This document shows, one piece after another, positions 1 through 9,561 of a DNA stretch of 64,000 nt. Position numbers and translations under genes: made by a program. The number at the start of each line of letters is the position of its first letter. Position 1 is the first letter of the stretch. The notes under the pieces are model-generated. The model made no database searches. It was given only the letters and a program-made list of their open reading frames with translations, and was not told the DNA's origin. The stretch is from Lepidodermella squamata (lineage: Eukaryota; Gastrotricha), in contig JBLDXI010000036.1 in assembly GCA_047495785.1 (NCBI GenBank), positions 1,054,001 to 1,118,000 on the forward strand, read 5' to 3'.

Positions 1-186
1 ATCTCGATCTATCAGCTATGGGCGAATTTGGTTTACGAGCCTAAAACACAGCTTAGCAGGAAATTCGACAAGAAAATTATTTCTGGTGTGAATCTCATTC
101 AATTTCTTGATCTTTCGATGCTTTTGCTATCGCTAATGGGGTTTGCTGGTTTGATTGCCTACTTTTTCTTGACAATCAATAAGTGA
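1..186 (+). CDS. Partial small membrane protein, C-terminal part (paralogue of 29890-30360)
   Basis: The frame is open from the first base to a TGA at 184-186, so the window cuts the gene and the N-terminus lies outside. The first ~45 codons match the middle of the protein at 29890-30360 almost residue for residue (IYQLWANLVYEPKT, then a KK-rich stretch and VIQFLD-like text). After that the two diverge: this copy ends in a hydrophobic run, LLSLMGFAGLIAYFFL, probably a membrane helix. No known family is recognised. The homology shows that the unit upstream of the small secreted-protein genes was duplicated together with them; the matching secreted gene begins at 2496, now separated by inserted elements. 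Confidence 0.5.
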   Translation: MSIYQLWANLVYEPKTQLSRKFDKKIISGVNLIQFLDLSMLLLSLMGFAGLIAYFFLTINK

Positions 187-696
187 AAAGACAACTTCTT
201 CATCCGCAAATTTTATTTTACTACACAGGTGGCTGTTTTGTTACTAATTAATGTATTGCTGAAATTGACTTTGCTAATAAATGAAACTCACATCCTTCGG
301 CGTGATTTACTATCGGCAGAAGTTAAAATAATTCATGGAGGAAAAATCTCACAAAAGCTAGCGAGAAATTGAAACTGCACTCGCTTATCAAAATCTACCA
401 TTCTATCGAGGCTCATTTTTCGATGTTTGAAAACTAAGACGGGTGATCGCGGTATCAAGCTATGCTACTCGGAGCCATACATTTTGAGTTTTAACTCTGT
501 TAAAGTTATCAAATCTGATAGGGACGTGTAAATTTAGAGGTTGGCCTGTACTCCGAGAGATCAAAATTCAGAATGAATCTGTATCCTAATGCTGTCGAAT
601 GGGGGTAAACTTATTTCAGATATAAGATTATTATCACCCTGTGCATGAGACGTACTATAGGACGCCGCGGCTTGCAGAGAATCAGAAAAAGCGTGA
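187..696. other. Non-coding stretch
   Basis: No supported gene. Bases 646-675 (CATGAGACGTACTATAGGAC and the next ten bases) recur in the arm end and loop of the hairpin at 1913-2306, so this stretch probably holds a remnant of the same repeat family. Confidence 0.5.
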
Positions 697-698
697 TA

Positions 699-1798
699 CA
701 ATGCTCCCTCGATATAAGCAACCCCGATAAGAGCAATCCCTCGCTACTAGCAACTTTTTTTGGATCCCGTTGATTTTATTTGTTAAAAAATTATTTTTCG
801 ACAAATTAAAATTGTTTACATGATAATTTTTAATTTACATGAAGAATTTGTTTACGTTAGCAACAGAATTGTAACACTGCTCCTGGCGTTTTCGATTTTT
901 CAGTTGGACGGCGGCGCCTCGTGATCTCTTGATCTCCATCTTTACAGATCGATGTTTTTTATCTCAGCACTGGCTTCAATTTTGAGATCGTGCGCGCGCG
1001 TTTGCTCTCTCGTATTTCTTCATTCACAAACACTACTACTAGCCATTGATGAGATTTTTTAAAGAATGATAGTGATTACGCTACGGGTCAGAAAAAATGA
1101 TTTAAAAAGCGATAAAAAGCAAACCGCAGATTATCTACTGTTTGACCGAAGTGTTGAGAACAGATAAAGGTGGCATTCAAGCATGTTGTATTCTATCAAA
1201 GCACATCACGAGGAATTGCCGTGAATCTGTTTTAATTCAATAGAATTCTGAAAAAATAAAGTTAGGATGCAGCTTCGACTCAAGATTCAAGCAAACTTCC
1301 AACAAGATTTCCAAGCCAGGTTCGCCCCGAGTCCTTCAGTTTTGGTCACGGATTTATGAGAAAAGATGCGTTTCAACCTTGGATAGGTTTTAGGCATCAC
1401 AGGCTCCTAGCCGAATTTTACCTAACATTGTTCGCTTATCCGCTAGTGTATCCATGGTTTGTATTCGAACCAAATGGAATTGCTACATTTAATTCTAATG
1501 AAGGCTTTCAAGCTTTGCTAACCTTCCAATTTCCAAATGTGGATCAATTAATCATATCAAATTGGATCATACTTTGCATATCAAATACTATCTACCACAT
1601 CGAAAATCATTACATGAACACCAGATTATCTTGGATATGGCTAACCAGTAAAATCAACGTCGCCCTGGCAACTGAGAAAAAAACCTGGCGACGCATTTAT
1701 GATTCATCGCTAGCTCTTTAACAGCCCTCTATAAGAGCAACCCTCGATAAGAGCAATCGCGTGGATCCCGCCCCCTTGCTTATATCGAGGGAGCACTG
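699..1798. mobile_element. Non-autonomous pogo/Tigger-like DNA transposon (1.1 kb, TA target duplication)
   Basis: The ends are inverted repeats of ~23 bp with one mismatch: CAATGCTCCCTCGATATAAG at the left and the complement of CTTATATCGAGGGAGCACTG at the right. The element is flanked by TA at 697-698 and 1799-1800. CAGTG...CCCTCGATATAA ends with a TA duplication are typical of pogo/Tigger (Tc1/mariner superfamily) elements. A second, shorter motif (ataagagcaa) is repeated just inside both ends. The only sizeable open frame inside (1356-1721, 121 codons) shows no transposase motif, so I treat the element as non-autonomous. Confidence 0.8.
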
Positions 1799-1912
1799 TA
1801 TTTTTAATAAGATCCAAAGTCCAACTTAACCAATGAATCATCTCATTACACTTTTTGCAATCATCTCAAGCCACTTTTTGTGCTTAAGATCAACGAGATC
1901 AACACATCTTTA

Positions 1913-2306
1913 ACAGCATCTCGCCGATCTTTTGCTGTAAATTAATTCTCAGCAGTTTTTAATTATTGACATTTAAAAAATTAAAATTGTATAAATTGAA
2001 AAAAGTTTAATTTCGAAATTACTGGACTAAAAATTAAATCGTATGCAGGGAATAATTATGCACAGCGGGTGGCAACCGAGGGGTCACATGAGACGTACTA
2101 TAGGACGCCGCGGCTTCAAAGCTCTCATTACATGACCCCTCGGTTGCCACCCGCTGTGCATAATTATTCCCTGCATACGATTTAATTTTTAGTCCAGCAA
2201 TTTCGAAACTAAACTTTTTTCAATTTATACAATTTTAATTTTTTAAATGTCAATAATTAAAAACTGCTGAGAAATAATTTACAGCAAAAGATCGGCGAGA
2301 TGCTGT
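1913..2306. repeat. Near-perfect long inverted repeat (hairpin, ~180-nt arms)
   Basis: Bases 1913-2094 and 2121-2306 are reverse complements with only a few differences, separated by ~26 bases. The arm sequence runs from ACAGCATCTCGCCGATCTTT to GGTGGCAACCGAGGGGTCA. Transcription through it would give a long double-stranded RNA hairpin. It lies directly upstream of the promoter copy of the secreted-protein gene at 2496, which marks it as a recent foldback insertion. No coding potential and no clear target duplication were found. Confidence 0.9.
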
Positions 2307-2311
2307 GTCAG

Positions 2312-2495
2312 GGGTGCTTATTGACGTAGACCATTTGATGGGCCCATCGTGCGAAAACAACACCGCCTCAGCCAGGGATCACGTCAGCTGACGACAGCTG
2401 AAATCATTCGCGAACCCGTTTTCACGGCTCGTAGCGCTACTAGCTCATTTTATCACTCATCATTTCAATAGTAACTTGGATTAACATCTCTTAAC
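2312..2495 (+). promoter_or_regulatory. Conserved proximal promoter of the secreted-peptide family, copy 1
   Basis: Aligns with 30174-30361 and, more loosely, with 34010-34179, 36733-36928, 38230-38400 and the interrupted copy at 8293-8478. Shared features are GTGCTTATTGACGTAG, a CAGCTG E-box at 2396-2401 (exactly 100 bp before the ATG) followed by ATCATTCGC, and GCTCGTAGCGCTA. The same spacing in all copies argues for a functional promoter, not chance. Confidence 0.75.
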
Positions 2496-2912
2496 ATGCA
2501 AACTAAAGTTATTTCTTTGATCGCACTGCTATACTGCTCCGCTGTTGCGTACGCGGGCTTACCTCCCAAATTTACTACAACACAGATGTGTAAGTCGAAT
2601 CGGAATTTCTATCAATTATTTATTTACGAACGTAAATCGATCCGTTATTCCTTTATGAATTATGCATCATTCATAGTTCCTGGCGCCTTTTATCCAGGGC
2701 CGACAAGTAAAGGTGGATTCACTAATGTGCGACATCGAATCCGCGGACGAAAGCCGACGGATATTTACGGATATTCATCGTCGTATGCGCACGGAGCAAT
2801 GAGAGGTGCGGGCGCTGAGATAAAGTTGCGCGCGACTATTTTTTACAATTTTTTTATGAGGCAGCAAAACAAAACCGAGAAAAAACTATCTAATCATGTT
2901 TTCTAGTAGGTA

Positions 2913-3121
2913 CAGAGCTGGAAAGAATGCAACATTTCCTGCGAACCAATTTTCTAATTTCCTAACATTTCCTAGCCAAAAATGACTCATTTTCAATCAA
3001 ACTCATGCAATCAAACTCATGCAATTTCTGCATTTCCCGAACGAAAATTTCCTGAATTTCCTATATTTCTCAAAAATTTTCTGCGGACCAGGCACGCGAC
3101 ATTGCATGTTTTCCAGCTCTG
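2913..3121. mobile_element. hAT-type MITE (209 bp)
   Basis: Terminal inverted repeats CAGAGCTGGAAA / TTTCCAGCTCTG, flanked by an 8-bp target duplication, AGTAGGTA (2905-2912) and AGTAGGGA (3122-3129), 7 of 8 matching. A CAGRG terminus with an 8-bp duplication is diagnostic of the hAT superfamily. No coding capacity. Confidence 0.8.
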
Positions 3122-3579
3122 AGTAGGGAAGTCGATATTTTCGACACCGATTACCCTACGTAAGCGTGTTTTCATTAAATTTTTTAAATTTTCAAAATTT
3201 ACTTGTTTTCACTCTGCGCGGCTTGTATGTGCGCGCTCCTAACCGTCTCGCGGAATATCGAGTGCGCGTACAACTTGTTTATTTTAATTTTTCGCGCAAG
3301 AACCCCATGTACTTTTAATTGAGAATTTTTTGAATTTTACTTTTGTATAAAAACTGCCATGATTTTCGAAATTTGGCCTTTGACATCAGCGCGCGCGGCT
3401 AACGTTTTGGTGAACATTTTGACTTTCGCTCACAAGTCCACTTTTATGTCCTATTGCCCACTTGATCGGGACACCTAACTACGATGGGCCCGGCCTGGTT
3501 TACCTTCTGTCGGACGACTCTATTCCACTAAAATCGCGCCTGTGATGCGGCACACCGGGTCCATACGACAAAATCCACC

Positions 3580-5125
3580 TCAATAGGCCACACTTACCCT
3601 AATATTGGGTTAAATATGTTGCGATTGAGAGGGTTGAATGGTCCAGTGATTGCAATTTGCCATCAGAACTTGTGTGATCTGATGAGCGACCATTCAACTC
3701 TTCATAAAGCAGCATTTTTTTGCTTCGCATTTAATATTGTTGATTTGTAGATAATTTTCCTTTTTAATTATTTCAAACTATCACCACGTGTCCCGGCATT
3801 TTTTTCGGGAGACGCTTGAAAGTTACTCAGCTGTAAAACTACGAAAAAAACGGAAAAGCCAATTAAAAATAATTGAATATGGAAAAATCAACAATATTAA
3901 ATGCGAAGAAAAAAAATGCAAGAAAAAGATCACACAAGTTCTGATGGCAAATTGCAATCACTGGACCATTCAACCCTCTCAATCGCATACTCAAAAACCC
4001 AATATTAGGGTAAGTGTGGCCAATTAACCCCGGTAATTGAGTTTTCCGTGGGGAAATTTGGTCTCAATCGCCTAGCCATACCTGTGCATCGCCTGGGGTC
4101 GCGGTTTTTTGTTCTGACATCTACGACAAAAATGGCCGTAGGAAAAAATGTCATCTTAACATGAAACCTCGTTATTGGTTCCAGCTAATTCAATTGAAAG
4201 AGGTCATTTTTACCTCCCTAAACTCACCTTTATACAACAACATGCTGTGACCTCATTTTGGAAGCACATATTCAGGCCCGCCTAAGTTTCCTTCACGCGC
4301 GCACTCTGATTGGTCGGTCACGCGCTCAATGAATAATAAAGGAAAACTTTCGAATTTACCGGCGGTTTTTATATCAAAATGAAATTCATTAAATTTGGAA
4401 TCGATTGAATATGGTGTTCTCGCTCGAAAATTGTTTCACGTGCATTCAAAGTAATGCGCGCACGCACTAGTACTTGTGAGCGTGCGCGTTAAGGGAAATT
4501 CAGACGACAAATTGTCATCACACGTAAAAAAAAATGTTTTACATTTTTCGAGCGAGAACACCATATTCAATCGATTCCAAATTTAATGAATTTCATTTTG
4601 ATATAAAAACTACCGCGAATTTCCGAAGTTAGCCTTTATATTGCGTGTGTGCACGACTTTAACTTGTGCGCGCGCAATTCCGTCCTAAAGATTCAATAAA
4701 TTTCAATTTCAAATGATTTATTCCATACGAATTTTGGATAAGATTATTTAGTTTTTACTGCTCTGTCCAATGTGCTATCACGATCGTGGAAAAAGTTAAT
4801 TATAAAAATAAATTGGGGTATAATTCGAGATTTTGTTAGCTCGCGTTTTGCGCGCGCTCACACGTGTTGCGCAATCGCGCGCACAAAACTCCAGCCAATC
4901 AGAGTGCGCGCGTGGAGGAAACTTAGGCGGGCCTGAATATGTGCATTTTAGAACATAGCTGGCTACAAATGTTCAGGCTTGTAGAAGGCTTGTCCTCGTA
5001 TCGTCCTCGTAAATTTTCGTAGTTTGGCCTAAGAGTTTTCGAGCCATCGATAAAAACGCGAAAACCTCGATTTTTGGCCAATTAGCCCCAAAGGTTCATT
5101 TTGCCCCAAATGACGGTAATCTTTG
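3580..5125. repeat. Dispersed repeat, copy A (hairpin head plus ~600-bp body)
   Basis: Bases 3582-3745 and 3870-4027 are inverted copies of each other (head), for example GAGGGTTGAATGGTCCAGTG against its complement. The body from 4005 aligns with 43435-43863: GGCCAATTA-CCCC, TCGCCTGGGGTCGCGGTT, ACCTCCCTAAACTCACCT, GGCCAATTAGCCCCAAAGG and CCCCAAATGACGGTA occur in the same order in both. Copy A is interrupted by the foldback MITE at 4264-4944. The frame at 3788-4027 is only the hairpin strand and is not a gene. Confidence 0.75.
4264..4944. mobile_element. Foldback MITE with 9-bp target duplication (Mutator-like), 681 bp
   Basis: The termini are long inverted repeats (GCACATATTCAGGCCCGCCT..., with imperfect pairing past 45 bp). 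A second internal pair of arms (about 4346-4440 and 4543-4630) makes the element almost wholly self-complementary. Flanks are ATTTTGGAA (4255-4263) and ATTTTAGAA (4945-4953), 8 of 9 matching. The homologous repeat at 43690 lacks the insertion, which confirms the boundaries. A 9-bp duplication fits the Mutator superfamily. A terminal fragment of the same family lies at 45247-45294. Confidence 0.8.
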
Positions 5126-5840
5126 ACTCGTTCGCTGATTGGTCAATTTATTGTTGCTTTGACTCCGGGATGAAACAATTTAGTAGTGCGATCGCTAATA
5201 AATTATTTTATACACCCAGAATTTCTACTATTTAGCTCCAGCAAATGCATGGACCTATTCGTGGTATGTTCAAGCCGCCAATAAGCCAACCGAGCCGGCA
5301 ACAAGTATGTGTCATTAACATTTTCATCTTGCAGATTTTTTCTGCGTTCCTAGTAATTATTTAAATAGCTATAATATTCATCATCGTGGCACTCGAGCAG
5401 AGAGTGAACTTGACATCTTCATTGCTACCGAATTTATTTTTTTCCAAAATTATTTCATTCTCGATTATGATATAAGAGCGCGCGCAAAAATTGAAGCCAT
5501 GAACACTTTGCAGTATAGTATATGCAAATGCATGTAAAAAATGCATATTCTTTATAGTCGTTTCGACATTTAGTTGCTAGTTTAAGTATAGCAGATACGT
5601 TAATTTCAATCCGACTTGAACACTCGATCAGCGCAATTATTCGCGTGGTTCACAATAGGATTTCTAAAATTCTGTGTTGACTGCAAGGTCTCATTGCAGT
5701 TGAAGATAAGATGAAGAAGTTGCTAAATGAATAGTTGTCGTTGTATCTGAAATTTTATTTTTATCTCGTAAAATCATACATTTTTTTATTCTTCAATCAG
5801 TTCATATATTCATCACGCTCAGATGCGTCGAAAATATGTT

Positions 5841-6029
5841 CAATATCTTTAGCGGCGCGCCAAAACAACCACTTTACTATTTATAGATTTTATATGGATA
5901 GTACGATCGAGAGTAGAAAAAAATCAGTGCTCAAATGGCCTATGGTACTTTATCATTACGTTCGGCGACTTCAAGTACGATCGAATGAATCATCTAAGTG
6001 GTTGTTTTGGCGCGCCGCTAACGATATTG
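5841..6029. mobile_element. Short inverted-repeat element (189 bp) with GGCGCGCC in each end
   Basis: Ends are ~33-bp inverted repeats starting CAATATC, then TTAGCGGCGCGCCAAAACAA, with one mismatch. No clear target duplication is seen. No coding frame; the overlapping frames at 5735-6052 and 5990-6214 simply cross it. Confidence 0.65.
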
Positions 6030-7300
6030 TCTTTTGTGACCTCGGTGTTTAGGTTTTTGTAAATGTGACGGCAAACGACGTCATTCACTTCAAGGACTTT
6101 GAAACTCTCTTTCAATAACGAGTTTTTCGTACGGAATATCAGTGTAAAGTAATGTATAAGGGCTGTTATCATCAATGTTATAGATGGCGGCTCTATATAG
6201 AATTCTCGCGCCACGAGTTCATTCCTGGTGCTAGTAGGTAGATTTAGAGCTATAGAAGAGCTATAGAACTAGAAATTAATTAAAAAATTAAATTAATTAA
6301 ATTAATTAAATTAAAGACAGACTTGAATGCCATTAACCCTAATAGATGATGTTTCAAATCTGTAACTTCCAGACCTAATTTTCACGTAATAAAAGCTCCG
6401 AGAAACGGTTTCAGAATTGAAGATTTCGAATTTACAAGCCCTGCTCGTCGAAATAATCAAATCATCGATCAGTCCGAGGCAAAGGTTCTCGGCCAAAAAT
6501 TCTTAAAATTGCCGAAGGTTCATGAATAAAAATGGCAAAATTGCAGTAGTTAGTTTAGTCGATTAAAATTGGATAACTGAAAATACCAGACAAATCGTCA
6601 AATCAGTCGATTGAATTCCTTAAAATAAGTTTATCGACTTAGCACAACAACAAAATGAAGGTCCGATTCAGAGCCGATTAGATCTTATTTGCACGAACCT
6701 TGCCTGCTCTAAGTGGCTAAATCGGCGATGAGTAATTAAATGTGTTGAATAATGACGATGACTTGTCCGAGCCTGAACCCAGGGGCGATCGAAGAGCCTA
6801 GATCGATAGGCATAGTCGCAGTTAAGATGACTCGGGCTGTTTTGATGGCCACCTCGGCCTATAGCTGTGATCGAATCTCCACGATCATTGTTGATAGATC
6901 TTTATTCGCTCATGCCTTTATTTCTAGGTCTACTGATTTCCGACTGGGATAATTTAGCCACCATAGCTACTACCCTCGACACATCTGAGTCTAACAATGG
7001 CCTCGTTAGTATGTGACGTCACCATGCCAACAACTCATCATCATTATCAACCAAAATCATGTCGTTTAAGTTCTAATTCGGTATATTTAACACCCAATTC
7101 CCAAGCTATTTTTATTAACATATAATTTCAGAGGTAACGGTGAAACCTTGTCGCAAGGCATTTTCGTTGTTTCGTTGGAGTTGCTGAGATACAATGGATG
7201 TTATATAGATATAGATGGAAAAATAGAACTTCATCTGATGGTGACGGTAATTTAGATAGAAAACGATCGAGGGAATGATGGAAGTTAAGAATACTAATCA
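6030..7300. other. Intergenic or intronic sequence without a supported gene
   Basis: AT-rich, with a short AATTAATT run at 6270-6315. Small frames at 6311-6496 and 6752-6952 show no domain, signal peptide or splice context that would support them. Confidence 0.4.
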
Positions 7301-7410
7301 TTTATAGCCTGCCGTTGTTTATTTTTGCATGTGTTATGTGAGACGGTATGAAAGGCATGTGTTAGCGGGTGTCCCATACCTTTTCCAACTTTGTTAAAGC
7401 TTTATGTTGT

Positions 7411-7440
7411 TAAAATAAAATGATTTCAGGCGGCGGGAAG
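7411..7440 (+). terminator. Conserved 3' processing region, copy 1
   Basis: AATAAA (7414-7419) is followed within ~15 nt by GGCGGCGGGAAGAAAG. The same arrangement, AATAAA-like signal then GGTGGTGG-AAG, recurs at 31725-31755, 36141-36167, 37491-37520 and 42091-42120, always at the end of a secreted-peptide gene. It matches the layout of a polyadenylation signal with a G/U-rich downstream element. Confidence 0.65.
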
Positions 7441-7609
7441 AAAGCATTTTCGTTCACTATAAAAGGCAAATGTCACGGGCTCCAACAAAATTCGTTTTGC
7501 TTTTGTCGTCCGGTCACGCAATCCACGCAATTTGGCTTCTCAGACTATACGCTTAGCCGATGGCCTCTATCCACACAGCAATTGGTATAAGTAACTACGT
7601 GCATTGAAG

Positions 7610-7759
7610 CAGGGTGCGAAGTAGGATCCGGGAGCTGAGGTGTTTTCTACTTATTTTCTAGGACCCAACCGAAGAAACCAAAGGGTCCCCCCTGTGGTTT
7701 TTTCAGCCTTCCTCTGGTTGGAGTCGCGACACCCCAGCTTCCCTTTACTTCGCACCCTG
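7610..7759. mobile_element. hAT-type MITE (150 bp)
   Basis: Terminal inverted repeats CAGGGTGCGAAGTA / TACTTCGCACCCTG, flanked by a perfect 8-bp duplication CATTGAAG (7602-7609 and 7760-7767). The same family recurs at 48524-48652 in an intron of the GH65-kinase gene, and fragments appear around 49810, 50080 and 51330. Confidence 0.85.
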
Positions 7760-8292
7760 CATTGAAGTAAAACATGTGCATGATCTTTCTTTCGCGGTAT
7801 TAATAGATGCAAATTGCCGTTCCTGGCAGTTCTTGGACTGTTTCCGATGTGGTTGACAAGACCTGTTTCGACCTCTCAACTGTTTACCTGCATCCTAGAT
7901 GCTACCTATGTTGTCATGGTTTTCTTTCAGAAGCAATATTCAGGTAAGATTCTTACATGGTAAGTTGTCGGCTGCCCACAAGGAAGCATCTAGCATAGGC
8001 TACTTTAGCTTCACAGAAGTTCCTACCGCATTAATTTCTTGTGATCCACCTTCATAATTGAAACATTTCTTGCTTACATTCTCCGGTTTCTTACAGTATT
8101 TAATAACACAAAAACAAGTTAAAGAATTAATAAACCGATAAAAATTATAAGCGCATTTTCTCGAAGAGCAGCGCTGCAAAAAATGCACAAAAAACAACAA
8201 AGCACCATTTAACATTTACCACTAAAACTCAGCTTTTACTATAATTCAAATTTACTAATAATTCATCCTACTATGGCTACATCCTACTATAG

Positions 8293-8478
8293 TTGTTGTT
8301 GCCGCTATATGCCATCGCTATTTACATAGCGTTATGCGTTATGCCGTTGATCACAAGGTATAGCGATGATCGCGCGGAAAAACATCGACAGCTGATATCA
8401 CTTTTTCACGTATTCGCTGTAGTATCACATCATTTCTTCACTTTTCAATTTTATCTTCGAGCATCTAATAATTATTTA
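8293..8478 (+). promoter_or_regulatory. Secreted-family promoter copy of the 8858 pseudogene, separated from its start by a MITE
   Basis: Aligns with 36733-36920: GCGTTATGCCGTTGATCACA, AACATCGACAGCTG (E-box 8389-8394) and CTTCGAGCATCTA. The MITE at 8479-8852 splits it from the start codon region at 8858. Confidence 0.65.
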
Positions 8479-8852
8479 GGGTAACTATGCCATACCTGTT
8501 ACACGTCCTAACTTGTTACAATCCGTCGTTAAAGCCACGTAGCTCCCCCAAAGTAATAGATATACCATTAATATTTTTACAAATTTTGGCTCAATTTGAG
8601 GGCCACGGATTGAGGGCGCTAGGCTCACTGTAACAAGTTAGGGCATTTGGTACCTGTGCGACCTAACCCACTTTGCGCGCCCGCTGTTACGCAACCATAA
8701 GTGACAGCAATGCGAGCTTTGCGTCATTCGATAGCGCGTCTGTCATAATAGGTGTGGTGCAAATTTTGTGCGAAAAACTTATGAAATGAGGGCGCAGTCG
8801 TAAAAATAGCGCGAAAAAGACGGTTTTTGTAACAAGTTAGGCATAGTTACCC
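8479..8852. mobile_element. TA-flanked MITE (374 bp)
   Basis: Terminal inverted repeats GGGTAACTATGCC / GGCATAGTTACCC with TA at 8477-8478 and 8853-8854. An internal inverted pair (taacttgttac / gtaacaagtta) adds further self-complementarity. The paralogous promoter at 36900-36928 lacks the insertion. Fits Tc1/mariner-type target choice. Confidence 0.8.
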
Positions 8853-9561
8853 TACCCGTGGATAAAACAATAGTTTCTTGATCGCAGTGCTATGCTGCCT
8901 GGCTGTTGTGACATGCACGGGAAAAAAAAACCCATGAATTCATCGACCTGCCACATGAATTAAGTGTCGTCCCATGAATTCAATTACACTTTTTAGCAAA
9001 ATTTTCATGCGCATGAATTTTTTATTGAAACATTTAAAATAACTTAATCCATGCTGGTGAATTCAGGGCTCCAACAATTAATTAGTTTTTATATTGTTAA
9101 TTAGGCAAAAAAAGTTGTGCATATGCAAATGAGCTGTGAGGATGAATCAAGTCCCATCCTAGAACCACTACGTTTTTGAAATCGCGTTCAACTTATTATT
9201 TTTTTCTACTATCAATAAAGTGATACCATCTGCGATTGAATATTAAATTTTCTGAGGTTACTGTCGACACGCTTTCTGGTGTAGCTACTAGAACGCGCAC
9301 ATTGGCTCATTAAATTACTAACTTTGCAACTCTATTTCTCTTAGTAGATTGGTTTCGCGTTGACCATATACGCGCTGCGGCTCATTAAATCAGTCCGTTT
9401 TATTCGAAAAATATACAAGTTTAGCTTAGGCCTTCTGCCACATTACAACTTGGTATACTTTAAGAGCGTTTCCTTAACGTTTGGTGGTATTATCAATAAA
9501 GAGTTATCTTTTCGATTAATTCAAAGCCTCATCTGCTGAGGCCCCCCTCTGCTGATAAGGT

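Larger units (their letters stand above)
2496..7440 (+). pseudogene. Secreted-protein family member 1, broken by insertions
   Basis: The first exon is 2496-2589 and codes a signal peptide (MQTKVISLIALLYCSAVAYA), ending in phase 1 at a GTAAGTC donor, nearly identical to the exon at 30362. Downstream, 2641-2720 and 5235-5560 align with 30720-30790 and 30930-31130 of that intact-looking paralogue, and 7300-7440 aligns with its 3' region, including AATAAA and GGCGGCGGG. The material between has been split by a hAT MITE (2913-3121), a dispersed repeat (3580-5125) that itself carries a foldback MITE (4264-4944), and another inverted-repeat element (5841-6029). Reading through the first exon gives a spurious 136-codon frame. 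I could not build a coherent spliced product, so I call it a pseudogene; long introns containing the insertions are an alternative. Confidence 0.6.

Noticed and set aside
3788-4027. 79-codon Lys-rich frame
   Set aside because: It is one strand of the hairpin head of a dispersed repeat; the matching copy at 43100 does not keep the frame.
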